The notes under the pieces: model-generated | Databases searched by the model: none | What the model was told of the DNA's origin: nothing | What the model saw: the letters and a program-made list of their open reading frames with translations, nothing else | Made by a program: the position numbers and the translations under genes | Shown: piece after piece, positions 1 through 9,188 of the stretch | Layout: the number at the start of each line of letters is the position of its first letter | Numbering within the stretch: position 1 is the stretch's first letter | NCBI RefSeq assembly: GCF_038396785.1 | Contig: NZ_CP151087.1 | Location: 5,084,001-5,148,000 of the forward strand | DNA length: 64,000 nucleotides | Source: Sphingobacterium thalpophilum | Lineage (GTDB): Bacteria > Bacteroidota > Bacteroidia > Sphingobacteriales > Sphingobacteriaceae | Direction of reading: 5' to 3'

Positions 1-1538
1 ATTACCGCACCTATACCACCGAAATTGACAGCTGCGTCGGCTTGTGGGTTGAAAAATGGCGGTTGAAGAATAGCTGCCGGAAACACGATCTCATTGTTTA
101 CGGGATTGTAATAGGCATTTACTGTTTGTGGAGTCATTCCCCATTCTGATTTGTCAACAGCCTTACCAATTTTAGCCAGATCCTTTTCATATCGCCATGT
201 GGTGATATTTTGGAGGTTAGCATACAGATTGCCGCCTTTATTTTCAGATAGAATACTCAATTTAGAATAATCTTTCCATTTGTCCGGATAGGCAACTTTT
301 ACAGTAAATTTGTTTAATTTTTCAAGCGCTTTTCCTTTTGTAGCCGAAGACATCCAGCTTAAATCGTTGATATGGACTGCAAAACTTTTCTTTAAATAGT
401 CGATCAATTCGACCATTTGTGCTTTAGCCTCAGCTGGAAAATATTTTTCGACATATAATTTTCCGAAAGCTTCACCTAATGTGGAATTGATCAGTTCAAA
501 TCCTCTTTTATTTAATGCTCTTTGTTCTTGTTGACCTCTTAAATACTTACCATAAAAAGCAAATCGCATGTCTCCTAATTTTTCGCTTAAATAAGAGGCA
601 CTACCGTTGATCATATGGAATTTTAAGTAATCTTTAATAACAGGAAGGTTTTGTGCACTGACCAATTTATCGAAGTTCTTGTAATAACCTAATTCCCCAA
701 TGATTACTTTTTCTGTATTGACACCTACTTTTTTAAGGTACTCAGGTAGATTTACATTTTTAACCAAGGCGGTTAACTCTGCCATGGTCTGTGGATTGTA
801 CTGTAACGTATTATCACGGCTTTGTTCATTGGTCAAGTAGGTCTTCGCAATGCTTTTTTCGTAGTCAACGATTCCTTTTGCGGCAGCATCAGCATTTTTA
901 TAGCCCAATTCTGTTAACATGGAAGCTACATATTTTTGATACTCGGCAATAGCTTCGGTATTTTTTTCATTTTCTTTCTGATAATAATCTCTTCCTAGCC
1001 CTAAGGAGGCATCTCCTAAGTAGACCGCGTTCATTTTTGAATCTTTTAAATCAGCGTAGACACCCCAGCCATAGAAATTATTCTCACCTTCTTTTGTTAC
1101 GGAAGTTAAATAATTCTGAAGATCTTTTAGGTTTTTAATCGCGTCGATTTTGTTTAAATTTCCCTGAATCGGCTTAATACCGTCTGCATTTCTTTTCTGT
1201 AAGTTCATGTAAGAAGCATACAGGTCCTGTATTTTTTTGCCCTCACTTCCTTCAGGAAATTTATCTTTTAAAAGTGAGTTCAGAATTTTCATCGAATTGT
1301 TGTCCGTATCTTCTGCCAATTTATTGAAGCTTCCCCAAGTGGGTTTGTCGGAAGGAATTTTAGCCGTTTTCATCCAGGTTCCGCTTACGTAGTTGTAAAA
1401 GTCATCCTGTGGACGTACAGATTTGTCCATTAAGCTCAGATCAAGTCCTTTGTCGGGTCCTGTACCTGCTGTCTGTGCTTCCGCATGCTGTGTGTAGACT
1501 CCAGCCAAGAAAATTAGGGCGAGTGTTAATTTTTTCAT
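1..1538 (-). CDS. M13 family metallopeptidase (neprilysin/PepO-like), 3' part outside window
   Basis: About 512 N-terminal residues of an exported zinc endopeptidase that would cleave peptides in the periplasm or at the cell surface. It opens with MKKLTLALIFLAGVY and an AEAQ signal-peptidase site, then the M13 start DLSLMDKSVRPQDDFYNYVSGTW. The last residues before the window edge, PFFNPQADAAVNFGGIGAVI, are the segment that directly precedes the HExxH zinc motif in M13 enzymes, so the catalytic centre lies just outside the window. The family is normally about 670 residues, so roughly 160 are missing here only because of the window edge. It is transcribed away from the SusC gene. Family assignment is confident; the substrate is unknown. 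Confidence 0.93.
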   Translation of the reverse strand, partial: MKKLTLALIFLAGVYTQHAEAQTAGTGPDKGLDLSLMDKSVRPQDDFYNYVSGTWMKTAKIPSDKPTWGSFNKLAEDTDNNSMKILNSLLKDKFPEGSEGKKIQDLYASYMNLQKRNADGIKPIQGNLNKIDAIKNLKDLQNYLTSVTKEGENNFYGWGVYADLKDSKMNAVYLGDASLGLGRDYYQKENEKNTEAIAEYQKYVASMLTELGYKNADAAAKGIVDYEKSIAKTYLTNEQSRDNTLQYNPQTMAELTALVKNVNLPEYLKKVGVNTEKVIIGELGYYKNFDKLVSAQNLPVIKDYLKFHMINGSASYLSEKLGDMRFAFYGKYLRGQQEQRALNKRGFELINSTLGEAFGKLYVEKYFPAEAKAQMVELIDYLKKSFAVHINDLSWMSSATKGKALEKLNKFTVKVAYPDKWKDYSKLSILSENKGGNLYANLQNITTWRYEKDLAKIGKAVDKSEWGMTPQTVNAYYNPVNNEIVFPAAILQPPFFNPQADAAVNFGGIGAV

Positions 1539-1777
1539 TGTTGTTTTAATGTTGTATGATTTTCAATAATTCAATCTGGGAGTACGCACAAATTACGGAT
1601 AAAATAGGTTATGTTATTTGCTCCGTGTAATTCGATTTGTAGCAGCCATGTCAATAATTAGCTGTGATTTTTTTAAAGCTAAAAAAATCATTTACACAAA
1701 TGACGGAAAATTCTAATTCAGCAACAAGTAAATTTGATCATTATCTGTCATTTTATTAAACTAATCGGGTAAATTAA

Positions 1778-1807
1778 CATGTTATTCGTTTGTTAACGAA
1801 TAACATG
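1778..1807. promoter_or_regulatory. Perfect 13-bp inverted repeat, 4-nt loop, between M13 and SusC genes
   Basis: Arms CATGTTATTCGTT and AACGAATAACATG match without error around the loop TGTT. No T-run follows on either strand, so it is not a standard terminator. It lies between two divergent genes and may be an operator or an RNA hairpin in a long leader. The binding protein is unknown. Confidence 0.6.
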
Positions 1808-1889
1808 GATATACTTTTTAAAGTACATCCTTTGATGTGTTGGTGAACGCTCCGCTATCTGACTTAGCTAAGCTATTTTAGGACAAAAA

Positions 1890-1945
1890 GAAATACTAAA
1901 CTTAATATGGAAATACTAAACTTAATATGAATTTAGTTTAGTATT
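1890..1945. repeat. Two perfect 20-bp direct repeats plus an inverted half-site before SusC
   Basis: The unit GAAATACTAAACTTAATATG occurs twice head to tail (1890-1909 and 1910-1929). The core AATACTAAACT then recurs inverted as AGTTTAGTATT at 1935-1945, making a perfect 11-bp inverted repeat with 1912-1922. Three copies of one core, 50 to 100 bp before the SusC start, look like a regulator-binding array. This is inference from position and symmetry only. Confidence 0.6.
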
Positions 1946-1995
1946 AATAAACGATGTTTAATATTACTTACATTTTCATCTATAAGTAAGCGATT

Positions 1996-4900
1996 ATGTT
2001 CAAACTATCCTATTCAATTTCACCTAAAGTTACTGGCCTAACATTGTCATTGGCCATGCTGGCTGCACAGGGGTTTAGCCAGACCCGATCGTTCCAGGGG
2101 AGACTGGTCGATTCATTGAGTCAAGGCGCTATTCATGGCGCAACAATTCGTAATTCTCATTTAGCTAAGCTTGTTTCATCGGATCATTCCGGTAAGTTTG
2201 TGATCGATGCACATATCGGTGATACGCTAAGAATTGGCTACATGGGGTATCTTCCCAAGGTTTTCATTGTTGGTAATCAACCTTCATCCGTTATTTCGCT
2301 TATACCGAACCAACAATCCCTCAATGAGGTGGTTGTAACTGCGCTTGGTATCAAAAAAGAAAAGCAGGCTATTGGCTATTCAGTGCAGGAAGTAAAAGGT
2401 AAAGACATGGTTAAAGCTCGGGAACCAAATGCTATTTCTGGTTTAGCTGGACGCGTGTCTGGCTTAACAATTACACCGAGTACAAACTTATTTGGAGACC
2501 CGGGTATCACGTTACGTGGTCGGAGCAATATTCTTATTGTGGTCGATGGCATGCCGATTAATACCGATTCATGGAATCTTAGTCCGGATGATATCGAATC
2601 CTATTCTGTCTTAAAAGGGGCAAATGCTGCGGCATTATATGGGAACAGAGGTCAAAATGGAGCGATTGTGATAACGACAAAACGAGCAAAATCACAGGAT
2701 AAAGGTTTCCAGGTTGAATTTAACTCAAGTACACAATTGCAGACGGGGTATAATGCGATACCAAAAATTCAAACCGAATATGGCCCGGGTTCAAATTATC
2801 AATATGCTTTTAAAGATGGTCGTGGGGGTGGAATCAATGACAACGATTACAATATTTGGGGACCCCGATTTGAAGGACAGCTTATTCCGCAATATAACAG
2901 TCCGATAGATCCCAAAACAGGACAGCTTATTCCCTTACCTTGGGAGGCCAGAGGAAAAGATAATTTGAAGAAATTTCTTCAGAATGGTCTTTTGAGTACA
3001 AACAATATTGCTATATCGACCAAAAATGATCATGGTGATCTACGCTTATCTGCGTCTCAGATGTTTCAACGGGGAACTACGCCTAACACTAAATTGGGAA
3101 GCACCAATATAAATCTTACCGGAGGCATTAACGCTGGTAGTAAGCTCCGTTTCGATGCGAGCATAAATTACAATAAGCAGTATTCACCAAATTATCCAAA
3201 TATTGCTTATGGACCAAATAGTCCTATATACATTCTTACATTGTGGGGAGCGGCAGATTATGATATTGATGATCTTCGCAACTATTGGCAGCCTGGGAAA
3301 GAAAATGTACAGCAGTACAATCGTGAATACACCATTTATGACAATCCTTGGATGACGGCTTATGAAAATTTGAGGACTTATGATAAGGATGATATCTACG
3401 GTTACGTGTCGGCTAATTACAAGCTTAATGATAAATTGTCATTAAATGCACGTACAAGTGCTAGTACCTGGAATAGGAATAGAACGATTAAAATTCCAAT
3501 TTCTGCCAACTTATATAATTATAATATCGGTGGAAGCCGTGTTGGAGGTTATCAGGAAACCTATGATACTTTTTGGGAAAATAATACAGAGGTCTCCTTA
3601 AAATACCAAAATCGTATCGCCGAGGACATAGGCTTCTCAGGCTCAGTTTTTGGTAATTTAAGAACCGTCAGTGTCAAATCGCTGTTTGCACGTACAGATC
3701 GTGGATTGACTGTGCCCGGTGTTTATGACTTAAGCAATTCGATCATGCCCACGGTGTCTACTAACGATCGCGCCCTGCGCCAGGTCGGAAGTGTTTATGG
3801 ATTCATGGATATAGACTATAAAAGCATGTTATTCTTAAATCTAACGGGGCGATTTGATAAATCTTCGACGATGCCGGTAAAGAATAACACCTACTTCTAC
3901 CCATCGGCTTCACTAAGCGCTGTGATTTCACAGATGGTCACTTTGCCTAAGGTTATTTCCGCATTAAAAATCCGTGGAGCATACGCTAACGTTGCGAGTG
4001 ATTTCGTCAATGAATCGGCCCAGTACGATATTTATAAACTTTTGCCGGCATACAGTAATTATGGTCGTTGGGCCAATTCAATGACCGGCGTAACATATAC
4101 TGATGTATTACCTAACCCGGATCTCGTGGCAGAGCGTGTGAAGACGGCGGAAATAGGTTTGGAAACTCGTTTATTTAACAACCGTCTGGGTTTCGATTTT
4201 GCTTTTTTTAGAAACCTGGAAGGTCCCAGGATTATCGAATTGGCTACGTCGGTTACTTCGGGTGTAAGAGCCAGACAAACCAATGGGTTGACTTTATTGC
4301 GTAAAGGTATCGAGCTGAGTATCGATGGGACTTTGATTCAACAGAAAGATTTTAGCTGGAATGTAATGGTCAATGCATCAACAAATCATGCCTGGCTACA
4401 TGACATCGATGGGCATCAAACGCGTTCTGGGAATGTTCGTGTTGGTGAGCGATGGGACGGATATTACGTGAATGATTTTCAGCGTGATGAAAAAGGAATG
4501 CCAATTGTGGGTACAAACGGTTTACCAGCTTACAATCCTTATGTGAGCAGAATAGGTTATAGCGATAATAAATTTACGGCCAGTATCAGCAATAGTTTCC
4601 GATACCGTGATTTCAGTTTTAGTTTTCTTGTCGATGGCCGCTTTGGTGGTTTAATAAAAAATGTGCAGGATGCCAAACAAGGGGGATCAGGAACACATCC
4701 CGAATCAGCAAATGAATATCGTCTAAAGGACTGGGAAAATAGGGATGTCAAAGATTATAAAGGAACTGTCATGACCAATGGTTTAAAAATAGTCAAGGGG
4801 CAGCTCAATACAGATCAGGATGGTAAGATAATCTCCGATACAAGAGAATTTGCCCCAAATGATATTTCTGTGTTGTGGCAAAATTGGGCCACTAATTACT

Positions 4901-5163
4901 ATCGGTCGGGACCAATTACAGCCAAAAGCCGAACCTTTGTCAAATTGCGGGAGATCGTTTTCAGTTATAATGTACCTGCCAACTTGCTGAAAAATTCCAG
5001 ATTCTTCCGCAGTGCAAGTGTTTCAGTGGTCGGTAGGAATTTGCTGTATTTCACTGGAAAAGGTACCCAAAATATGGATTTGGACCAATTCACCAGTGCT
5101 AGCTCAGACTACCAGACACCATCAGTAAAGAGCTTTGGTCTAAATCTTAACGCAACCTTCTAA
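1996..5163 (+). CDS. SusC/RagA-type TonB-linked outer membrane transporter
   Basis: A 1055-residue outer-membrane channel that takes up a large nutrient together with its SusD lipoprotein partner, powered by TonB. After a signal peptide ending near GFSQ come a CarboxypepD_reg-like beta-sandwich (about 30-110), a TonB-box region LNEVVVTALGIKKEKQAIGY, the plug domain with LIVVDGMPI and GANAAALYGNRGQNGAIVITTK, and a C-terminal barrel ending in FGLNLNATF, with the usual terminal aromatic residue. The SusD gene follows after 23 bp. The substrate cannot be read from the sequence, because no hydrolase or transport gene sits beside the pair. The repeats upstream suggest dedicated regulation. Confidence 0.96.
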   Translation: MFKLSYSISPKVTGLTLSLAMLAAQGFSQTRSFQGRLVDSLSQGAIHGATIRNSHLAKLVSSDHSGKFVIDAHIGDTLRIGYMGYLPKVFIVGNQPSSVISLIPNQQSLNEVVVTALGIKKEKQAIGYSVQEVKGKDMVKAREPNAISGLAGRVSGLTITPSTNLFGDPGITLRGRSNILIVVDGMPINTDSWNLSPDDIESYSVLKGANAAALYGNRGQNGAIVITTKRAKSQDKGFQVEFNSSTQLQTGYNAIPKIQTEYGPGSNYQYAFKDGRGGGINDNDYNIWGPRFEGQLIPQYNSPIDPKTGQLIPLPWEARGKDNLKKFLQNGLLSTNNIAISTKNDHGDLRLSASQMFQRGTTPNTKLGSTNINLTGGINAGSKLRFDASINYNKQYSPNYPNIAYGPNSPIYILTLWGAADYDIDDLRNYWQPGKENVQQYNREYTIYDNPWMTAYENLRTYDKDDIYGYVSANYKLNDKLSLNARTSASTWNRNRTIKIPISANLYNYNIGGSRVGGYQETYDTFWENNTEVSLKYQNRIAEDIGFSGSVFGNLRTVSVKSLFARTDRGLTVPGVYDLSNSIMPTVSTNDRALRQVGSVYGFMDIDYKSMLFLNLTGRFDKSSTMPVKNNTYFYPSASLSAVISQMVTLPKVISALKIRGAYANVASDFVNESAQYDIYKLLPAYSNYGRWANSMTGVTYTDVLPNPDLVAERVKTAEIGLETRLFNNRLGFDFAFFRNLEGPRIIELATSVTSGVRARQTNGLTLLRKGIELSIDGTLIQQKDFSWNVMVNASTNHAWLHDIDGHQTRSGNVRVGERWDGYYVNDFQRDEKGMPIVGTNGLPAYNPYVSRIGYSDNKFTASISNSFRYRDFSFSFLVDGRFGGLIKNVQDAKQGGSGTHPESANEYRLKDWENRDVKDYKGTVMTNGLKIVKGQLNTDQDGKIISDTREFAPNDISVLWQNWATNYYRSGPITAKSRTFVKLREIVFSYNVPANLLKNSRFFRSASVSVVGRNLLYFTGKGTQNMDLDQFTSASSDYQTPSVKSFGLNLNATF

Positions 5164-5186
5164 AAACTTAGTCAAAATTTTTAAAA

Positions 5187-6674
5187 ATGAAGTACTTTAA
5201 ATCCACTCTCATTCTTCTCCTGTTCGGGTGCTCTTTCAGTTCCTGTAAAAAGATAACGGATCTACAAAAAGACCCTGCGGCAGTATATAATCCTGCTCCA
5301 AAACTTTTGTTTACAGGAATACTCATGCGTTCCTATGATGCGCCATGGAGTGAAGATCATCGACATAATCAGTACATGACACAAAATGAGGCCTATTATG
5401 CGGGGCAGCCTTATGGATGGACTACAGGATCTTTCGAAACGCCCTATGGTATATTGCGTGATGTGTACCGTATGGAAATCGAAGCTGCAAAAACTCCTGA
5501 ATTGAGTGCTGCTTATATGACCATGGCCAAATTTTTCAAGGCTTATTTCTTTGCCCGAACGACGGAAATGTTTGGTGATATTCCATTGACAGAGGCTCTG
5601 CAAGGTGAATCAGCGGGCAATTTTGCGCCCAAATACAATACCCAGTTGGAGGTATACCAGCAGGTGCTTAGCTGGCTTGAGGAGGCGAATAATGAACTGG
5701 CAAATCTAAAAGAAAAAGGCAATACATTAGATGGCGATTTCTTTTACAATGGCAAGCCTGAGCAGTGGCAGAAACTGGTCAACTCATTTAAGCTACGTGT
5801 TTTAATTAGCCTCAGCAAACGTGCCGATGATAGTCCCGCATTGCGGGTGAAGGAACGCTTTGCTGAAGTTTTGGCGAATCCAACCAAATACCCACTGATT
5901 CTTGAAAATCGGGATAATTTTCAACTCCTTTACAATAATATTAACACCTATCCGCTGTGGCCAACAGACGGTGTGATTATAAAAAAGGATGTGCGCAACA
6001 CATTGGGAGCAACCTACCTGAATATTTTAAAGACTTTACAGGACCCAAGATTGTTGATTCAGGCACTGCCGGCTTCGGCGATGCCTTCTGATCCTACGCG
6101 CCCCTTCGACGCATACAATGGCGGGAAAACAGGCGACCTACAGAGTACCTTGCTAAAACAAGCTGCGGATGGACAGCTATCTATGATCAATTTCGATTAT
6201 TGGCTCGCTTCGCCGTCTGGGGTTCCGTCTATTCAACTTGGTGCCTCCGAAGTCCAATTTGCCCTGGCAGAAGGTATCAATCGCGGTTGGGCTAGCGGAG
6301 ATGCTGCGGTAAGATTTCAGTCAGGGATAAGTCAGTCGATGCTGTTCTACGGAATTTCTCAAGACAAGATCAATTTGTTCTTACAGGCAAATCCTTACAA
6401 AGGGAACAATGCGGAAGGGTTAAAGCAGATCTTAACACAAAAGTATGTGGCATTTTTTGAAAACTCAGGAAAACAGGCATTTTTTGAGCAGCGCCGGACA
6501 GGAGTGCCAGTTTTTGATATAGGACCTTCGAATGCCAATAATAACCAGATACCGAAACGGTGGGCATACCCTAAGACCGAATACAGTACCAACGAAACTT
6601 ACTTGAAAGAAGCTTTGCAACGTCAGTTTAATGGATCAGATACCCAAAATGACATTATTTGGCTTATTAAATAA
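5187..6674 (+). CDS. SusD/RagB-family nutrient-binding lipoprotein
   Basis: A 495-residue surface lipoprotein, the expected lid and binding partner of the preceding SusC. The N-terminus MKYFKSTLILLLFGCSFSSC is a signal peptide with a lipobox ending at Cys20, followed by acidic/polar residues. The body, including YMTQNEAYYAG, FARTTEMFGDIPLTEA and the C-terminal PKRWAYPKTEYSTNE, resembles the SusD-like_2 branch. Members of that branch often come without a polysaccharide-degradation cluster. It is co-transcribed with SusC and ends just before a strong terminator. Confidence 0.93.
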   Translation: MKYFKSTLILLLFGCSFSSCKKITDLQKDPAAVYNPAPKLLFTGILMRSYDAPWSEDHRHNQYMTQNEAYYAGQPYGWTTGSFETPYGILRDVYRMEIEAAKTPELSAAYMTMAKFFKAYFFARTTEMFGDIPLTEALQGESAGNFAPKYNTQLEVYQQVLSWLEEANNELANLKEKGNTLDGDFFYNGKPEQWQKLVNSFKLRVLISLSKRADDSPALRVKERFAEVLANPTKYPLILENRDNFQLLYNNINTYPLWPTDGVIIKKDVRNTLGATYLNILKTLQDPRLLIQALPASAMPSDPTRPFDAYNGGKTGDLQSTLLKQAADGQLSMINFDYWLASPSGVPSIQLGASEVQFALAEGINRGWASGDAAVRFQSGISQSMLFYGISQDKINLFLQANPYKGNNAEGLKQILTQKYVAFFENSGKQAFFEQRRTGVPVFDIGPSNANNNQIPKRWAYPKTEYSTNETYLKEALQRQFNGSDTQNDIIWLIK

Positions 6675-6702
6675 AATACAAAGTAAGCGTAATTAGTTAT
6701 GG

Positions 6703-6738
6703 AAAGACCTCTTGGATTTGTGTCCGAGAGGTCTTTTT
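6703..6738 (+). terminator. Rho-independent terminator after the SusC/SusD pair
   Basis: Arms AAAGACCTCT and AGAGGTCTTT, extendable by a few pairs including a G-T pair, are followed by a T-run. It sits 29 bp after the SusD stop and also lies downstream of the convergent COG0523 gene. Confidence 0.85.
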
Positions 6739-6765
6739 ACGTAGACAATTGTTTCTATAAATCGT

Positions 6766-7776
6766 TTATTGCTTCTCTTTGATGGTCAACATACGTATCA
6801 GGAGATCTTGTATGGAGAGACTATCAAGCTCTTTTCCAATAAATACCAGTGTATTCATTTTTCTTTCATCCTTTTTCCAATGGTTACCATAGTCCATATC
6901 GACACGTGAACCGACGGTCTGTATAATGATTTTTTTGTTTTCATCTTTTTTATAACCAATTCCCTTCATTCGGTAAATTTTGTTTGGATATTTGCCGACG
7001 AGTTTGCTCAAACCGAGAAATAGGTTTACGAAATTAAATTCTTCAGCAAAAGTATAGACGCGCGTTGCAATATCGCTCAGATGTTGTTTTGCCAGACTTG
7101 ATTTGCCAAGTATCAGTGAACTGCTTAGATTAACGTTCTTCAGAAAAGAAAAGGCTTCTATTTTTTTTGTGTACTTTATTTCCTCAATTATTTCGAAAGG
7201 AAACCCCTCCGTTACTGTTGACTGGAGAGTTTTCGCTAATGGGTTTACATGTGCTAAGTAGTTGCTTAAATAGCTCAAATATGCTGAATGTACCGCTTCG
7301 GTTTTGTTGATGACAATGACGTCGGCAGCTGTGATTTGCCGTAACACTTCATCCCTTTCCTTGATCTGATCTTCAATAAGTGCAGCATCAACCAAGCAAA
7401 TAATCTTTTTTAATGGGAAGTAGCTCTTAAACACTGGATGCCTTGTAAAAGGTTCTGTTATAGCATCGGGTATGGCAAGACCTGTACATTCAATAACGAG
7501 TTCATCAAAGCTGTCTTGTTTTTGATAGAGCGATTCGAGTGCGGTGTAAAGTTCATCGTTCAGCGTACAACAGATGCACCCCTCTTGGAGCGCTACCAAT
7601 TGTCCATAGTTTTCATTGAGCAAGGAACTATCTATATTTAGTTGTCCTATCTCATTTTCAATGATAGCAAAACGTTTTTTCGGATAGGATTTCATTAAGG
7701 CATTTAGAAAAGTCGTTTTTCCTGCACCTAAAAAGCCAGTTAAAATGGTTACTGGGCGAGCATGGGCTGTATTCAT
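6766..7776 (-). CDS. COG0523 (CobW/ZigA-like) GTP-binding metallochaperone
   Basis: A 336-residue G3E-family GTPase thought to deliver metal, usually zinc, to client enzymes when metal is scarce. It has the Walker A GFLGAGKTTFLNALM, the family-specific metal-binding motif GCICCTL, a Walker B-type ECTGLA, and the guanine-specificity motif NKTE (variant of NKxD), followed by a shortened CobW_C-type region. It lies 66 bp downstream of a GTP cyclohydrolase I gene on the same strand. Pairing of COG0523 proteins with folate-pathway zinc enzymes is a recognised zinc-starvation theme. The family call is firm; zinc as the metal is inferred from context. Confidence 0.9.
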   Translation of the reverse strand: MNTAHARPVTILTGFLGAGKTTFLNALMKSYPKKRFAIIENEIGQLNIDSSLLNENYGQLVALQEGCICCTLNDELYTALESLYQKQDSFDELVIECTGLAIPDAITEPFTRHPVFKSYFPLKKIICLVDAALIEDQIKERDEVLRQITAADVIVINKTEAVHSAYLSYLSNYLAHVNPLAKTLQSTVTEGFPFEIIEEIKYTKKIEAFSFLKNVNLSSSLILGKSSLAKQHLSDIATRVYTFAEEFNFVNLFLGLSKLVGKYPNKIYRMKGIGYKKDENKKIIIQTVGSRVDMDYGNHWKKDERKMNTLVFIGKELDSLSIQDLLIRMLTIKEKQ

Positions 7777-7842
7777 TTGCGATGATTATACATTTAATCT
7801 GCTTCTGGTATCATCCCAACGAAAGTCGGGGAAAGGCAGATC

Positions 7843-8514
7843 TTATTTCAATAAATTGAAAAATTCGTTTCGTTTACTTTCTGATAAGAATATACCGCTG
7901 TATTCCAGCGTTGTTGTACAGCTGCTGGTGTCTTTGACACCCCGGGCGGAGACACAGAGATGATCGGCATCAATCATAACAATGATATCATCTGTTGCTA
8001 AGGTGGATCTGAGCTCATTGTAAATCTGTAAAGTAAGGCGTTCCTGCACCTGTGGTCGATGCGCATAGTAGTCTACAATACGGTTTATTTTTGACAGTCC
8101 TATTACGCGGTCTTTGGGGATATAGCCTATATGTGCCCGCCCTACGATTGGTAAAAAATGATGTTCACAGGCTGAATTTACCCGTATGTCTTTTTCCATC
8201 AATAGCTTATTGTAGCCATAGCGATTTTCGAAGGTGGACAGCTTGGGCTTGTTAACCGGGTTAAGGCCATAGAACAATTCGTTGATATACATTTTTGCTA
8301 CACGATGGGGCGTTCCGCTCAGACTGTCATCTTGGAGGTCGAGGCCAAGTTCATACATGATGTCCTTAAAAAGTTGAGATATCTTGCTGATTTTTTCTTC
8401 GTCTGTTCGATCAAATGCATCGGGTCGCAGGGGAGTATCCATTGAAGTCATCATGTGTTGGTCTCCTAAATCTTCCGGATTGGATGCTGTATCTTTTTTT
8501 AATAATGTGTTCAT
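7843..8514 (-). CDS. folE: GTP cyclohydrolase I (type IA)
   Basis: Catalyses the first step from GTP towards tetrahydrofolate/pterins in the cytoplasm. The 223 residues include SGTPHRVAKMY, the zinc and catalytic segment SACEHHFLPIVGRAHIGYIP, GLSKINRIVDYYAHRPQVQE and HLCVSARGVKD. The zinc ligands Cys (SACEHH), His (CEHH) and Cys (HLCV) are all present, so this is the ordinary zinc enzyme and not the metal-flexible FolE2 type. A roughly 40-residue polar N-terminal extension precedes the fold. It is first in a two-gene unit with the COG0523 GTPase, so that GTPase may help supply its zinc. The promoter is the symmetric divergent region upstream. Confidence 0.95.
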   Translation of the reverse strand: MNTLLKKDTASNPEDLGDQHMMTSMDTPLRPDAFDRTDEEKISKISQLFKDIMYELGLDLQDDSLSGTPHRVAKMYINELFYGLNPVNKPKLSTFENRYGYNKLLMEKDIRVNSACEHHFLPIVGRAHIGYIPKDRVIGLSKINRIVDYYAHRPQVQERLTLQIYNELRSTLATDDIIVMIDADHLCVSARGVKDTSSCTTTLEYSGIFLSESKRNEFFNLLK

Positions 8515-8599
8515 AAATTAATTTTTATCAAATCGTACTGATTATACCTCTTGTCTATTGTCAAATGGAGTTGCCATTTCATAGCGCTATTCGCGTTAT

Positions 8600-8661
8600 A
8601 AATATAGTTAAAAAACATCAAATGCAATATAGTTGCTTTTACTGTTTTTTAACTATATTTG
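8600..8661. promoter_or_regulatory. Symmetric divergent promoter with a central palindrome (candidate zinc-responsive operator)
   Basis: Each strand carries the same element, TTG-N18-TATATTT. On plus it is TTG 8633-8635 and TATATTTG 8654-8661. On minus it is the complement of CAA 8625-8627 and of AAATATA 8600-8606. The outer halves form a perfect 17-bp inverted repeat (8600-8616 and 8644-8660). The centre AAATGCAATATAGTTGCTTT (from 8620) is a near-palindrome GCAA-N5-TTGC that covers both -33 elements. A repressor bound there would shut off both sides together. Zur is the natural candidate given folE and COG0523, but the site does not clearly match the known proteobacterial Zur box. Confidence 0.7.
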
Positions 8662-8683
8662 ATAGGTAAATCTTTAATGCGTT

Positions 8684-9175
8684 ATGTTTAAGCAATTTAT
8701 TCTAGTTTTTTTGTTTGTTGTTGCAGGAAGTAAAACTAATCCAGTTTTTTCTCAAGGGGTAACGGAATCACAACATTTGATAGAGCATAAGCCTTTGATG
8801 AATGAGGTTTGGAAAACCTTTGACACCATGCTCTATAAAGTTAACAAGGTTAATGGCAAGACGGTTTACACCCCCTATTTTCCGAGTAAGCTGTCGAAAC
8901 TGGATGGAACAAGTGTAGAGTTGCAAGGCTATATGGTACCGTTAAAGGCCGGCCTTCGCCATAATAGGTTCCTTTTGTCGGTTTTGCCAGTGCAGCAGTG
9001 TATGTTTTGTGGACAAAATGGTATTCCACCCATGGTGGAGGTTACGCTGAGCGACAACAATAAAGTGTGGTTAAAAGAGAATCCTGTTATTGTAAAAGGC
9101 TATGTCAAATTAAATGAGAAAGATCGGAGCAGGGTTGAAATCTTTATCAGAGATGCAGCTCTTTTAAAACAGTAG
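8684..9175 (+). CDS. Small secreted protein resembling DUF3299
   Basis: 163 residues with a signal peptide (MFKQFILVFLFVVAGSKTNPVFSQG). The mature part contains VELQGYMVPLKAG, then LSVLPVQQCMFCGQNGIPPMVEV with a CxxC pair, then NPVIVKGYVKLN. This resembles the DUF3299 family of periplasmic proteins, which in some bacteria is found among zinc-starvation genes. It shares a promoter region with folE and the COG0523 gene, so a role in periplasmic zinc handling is inferred. The CMFC pair and nearby acidic residues are possible metal ligands. No enzymatic function is known to me. Confidence 0.75.
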   Translation: MFKQFILVFLFVVAGSKTNPVFSQGVTESQHLIEHKPLMNEVWKTFDTMLYKVNKVNGKTVYTPYFPSKLSKLDGTSVELQGYMVPLKAGLRHNRFLLSVLPVQQCMFCGQNGIPPMVEVTLSDNNKVWLKENPVIVKGYVKLNEKDRSRVEIFIRDAALLKQ

Positions 9176-9188
9176 GGATTATCAAAAG

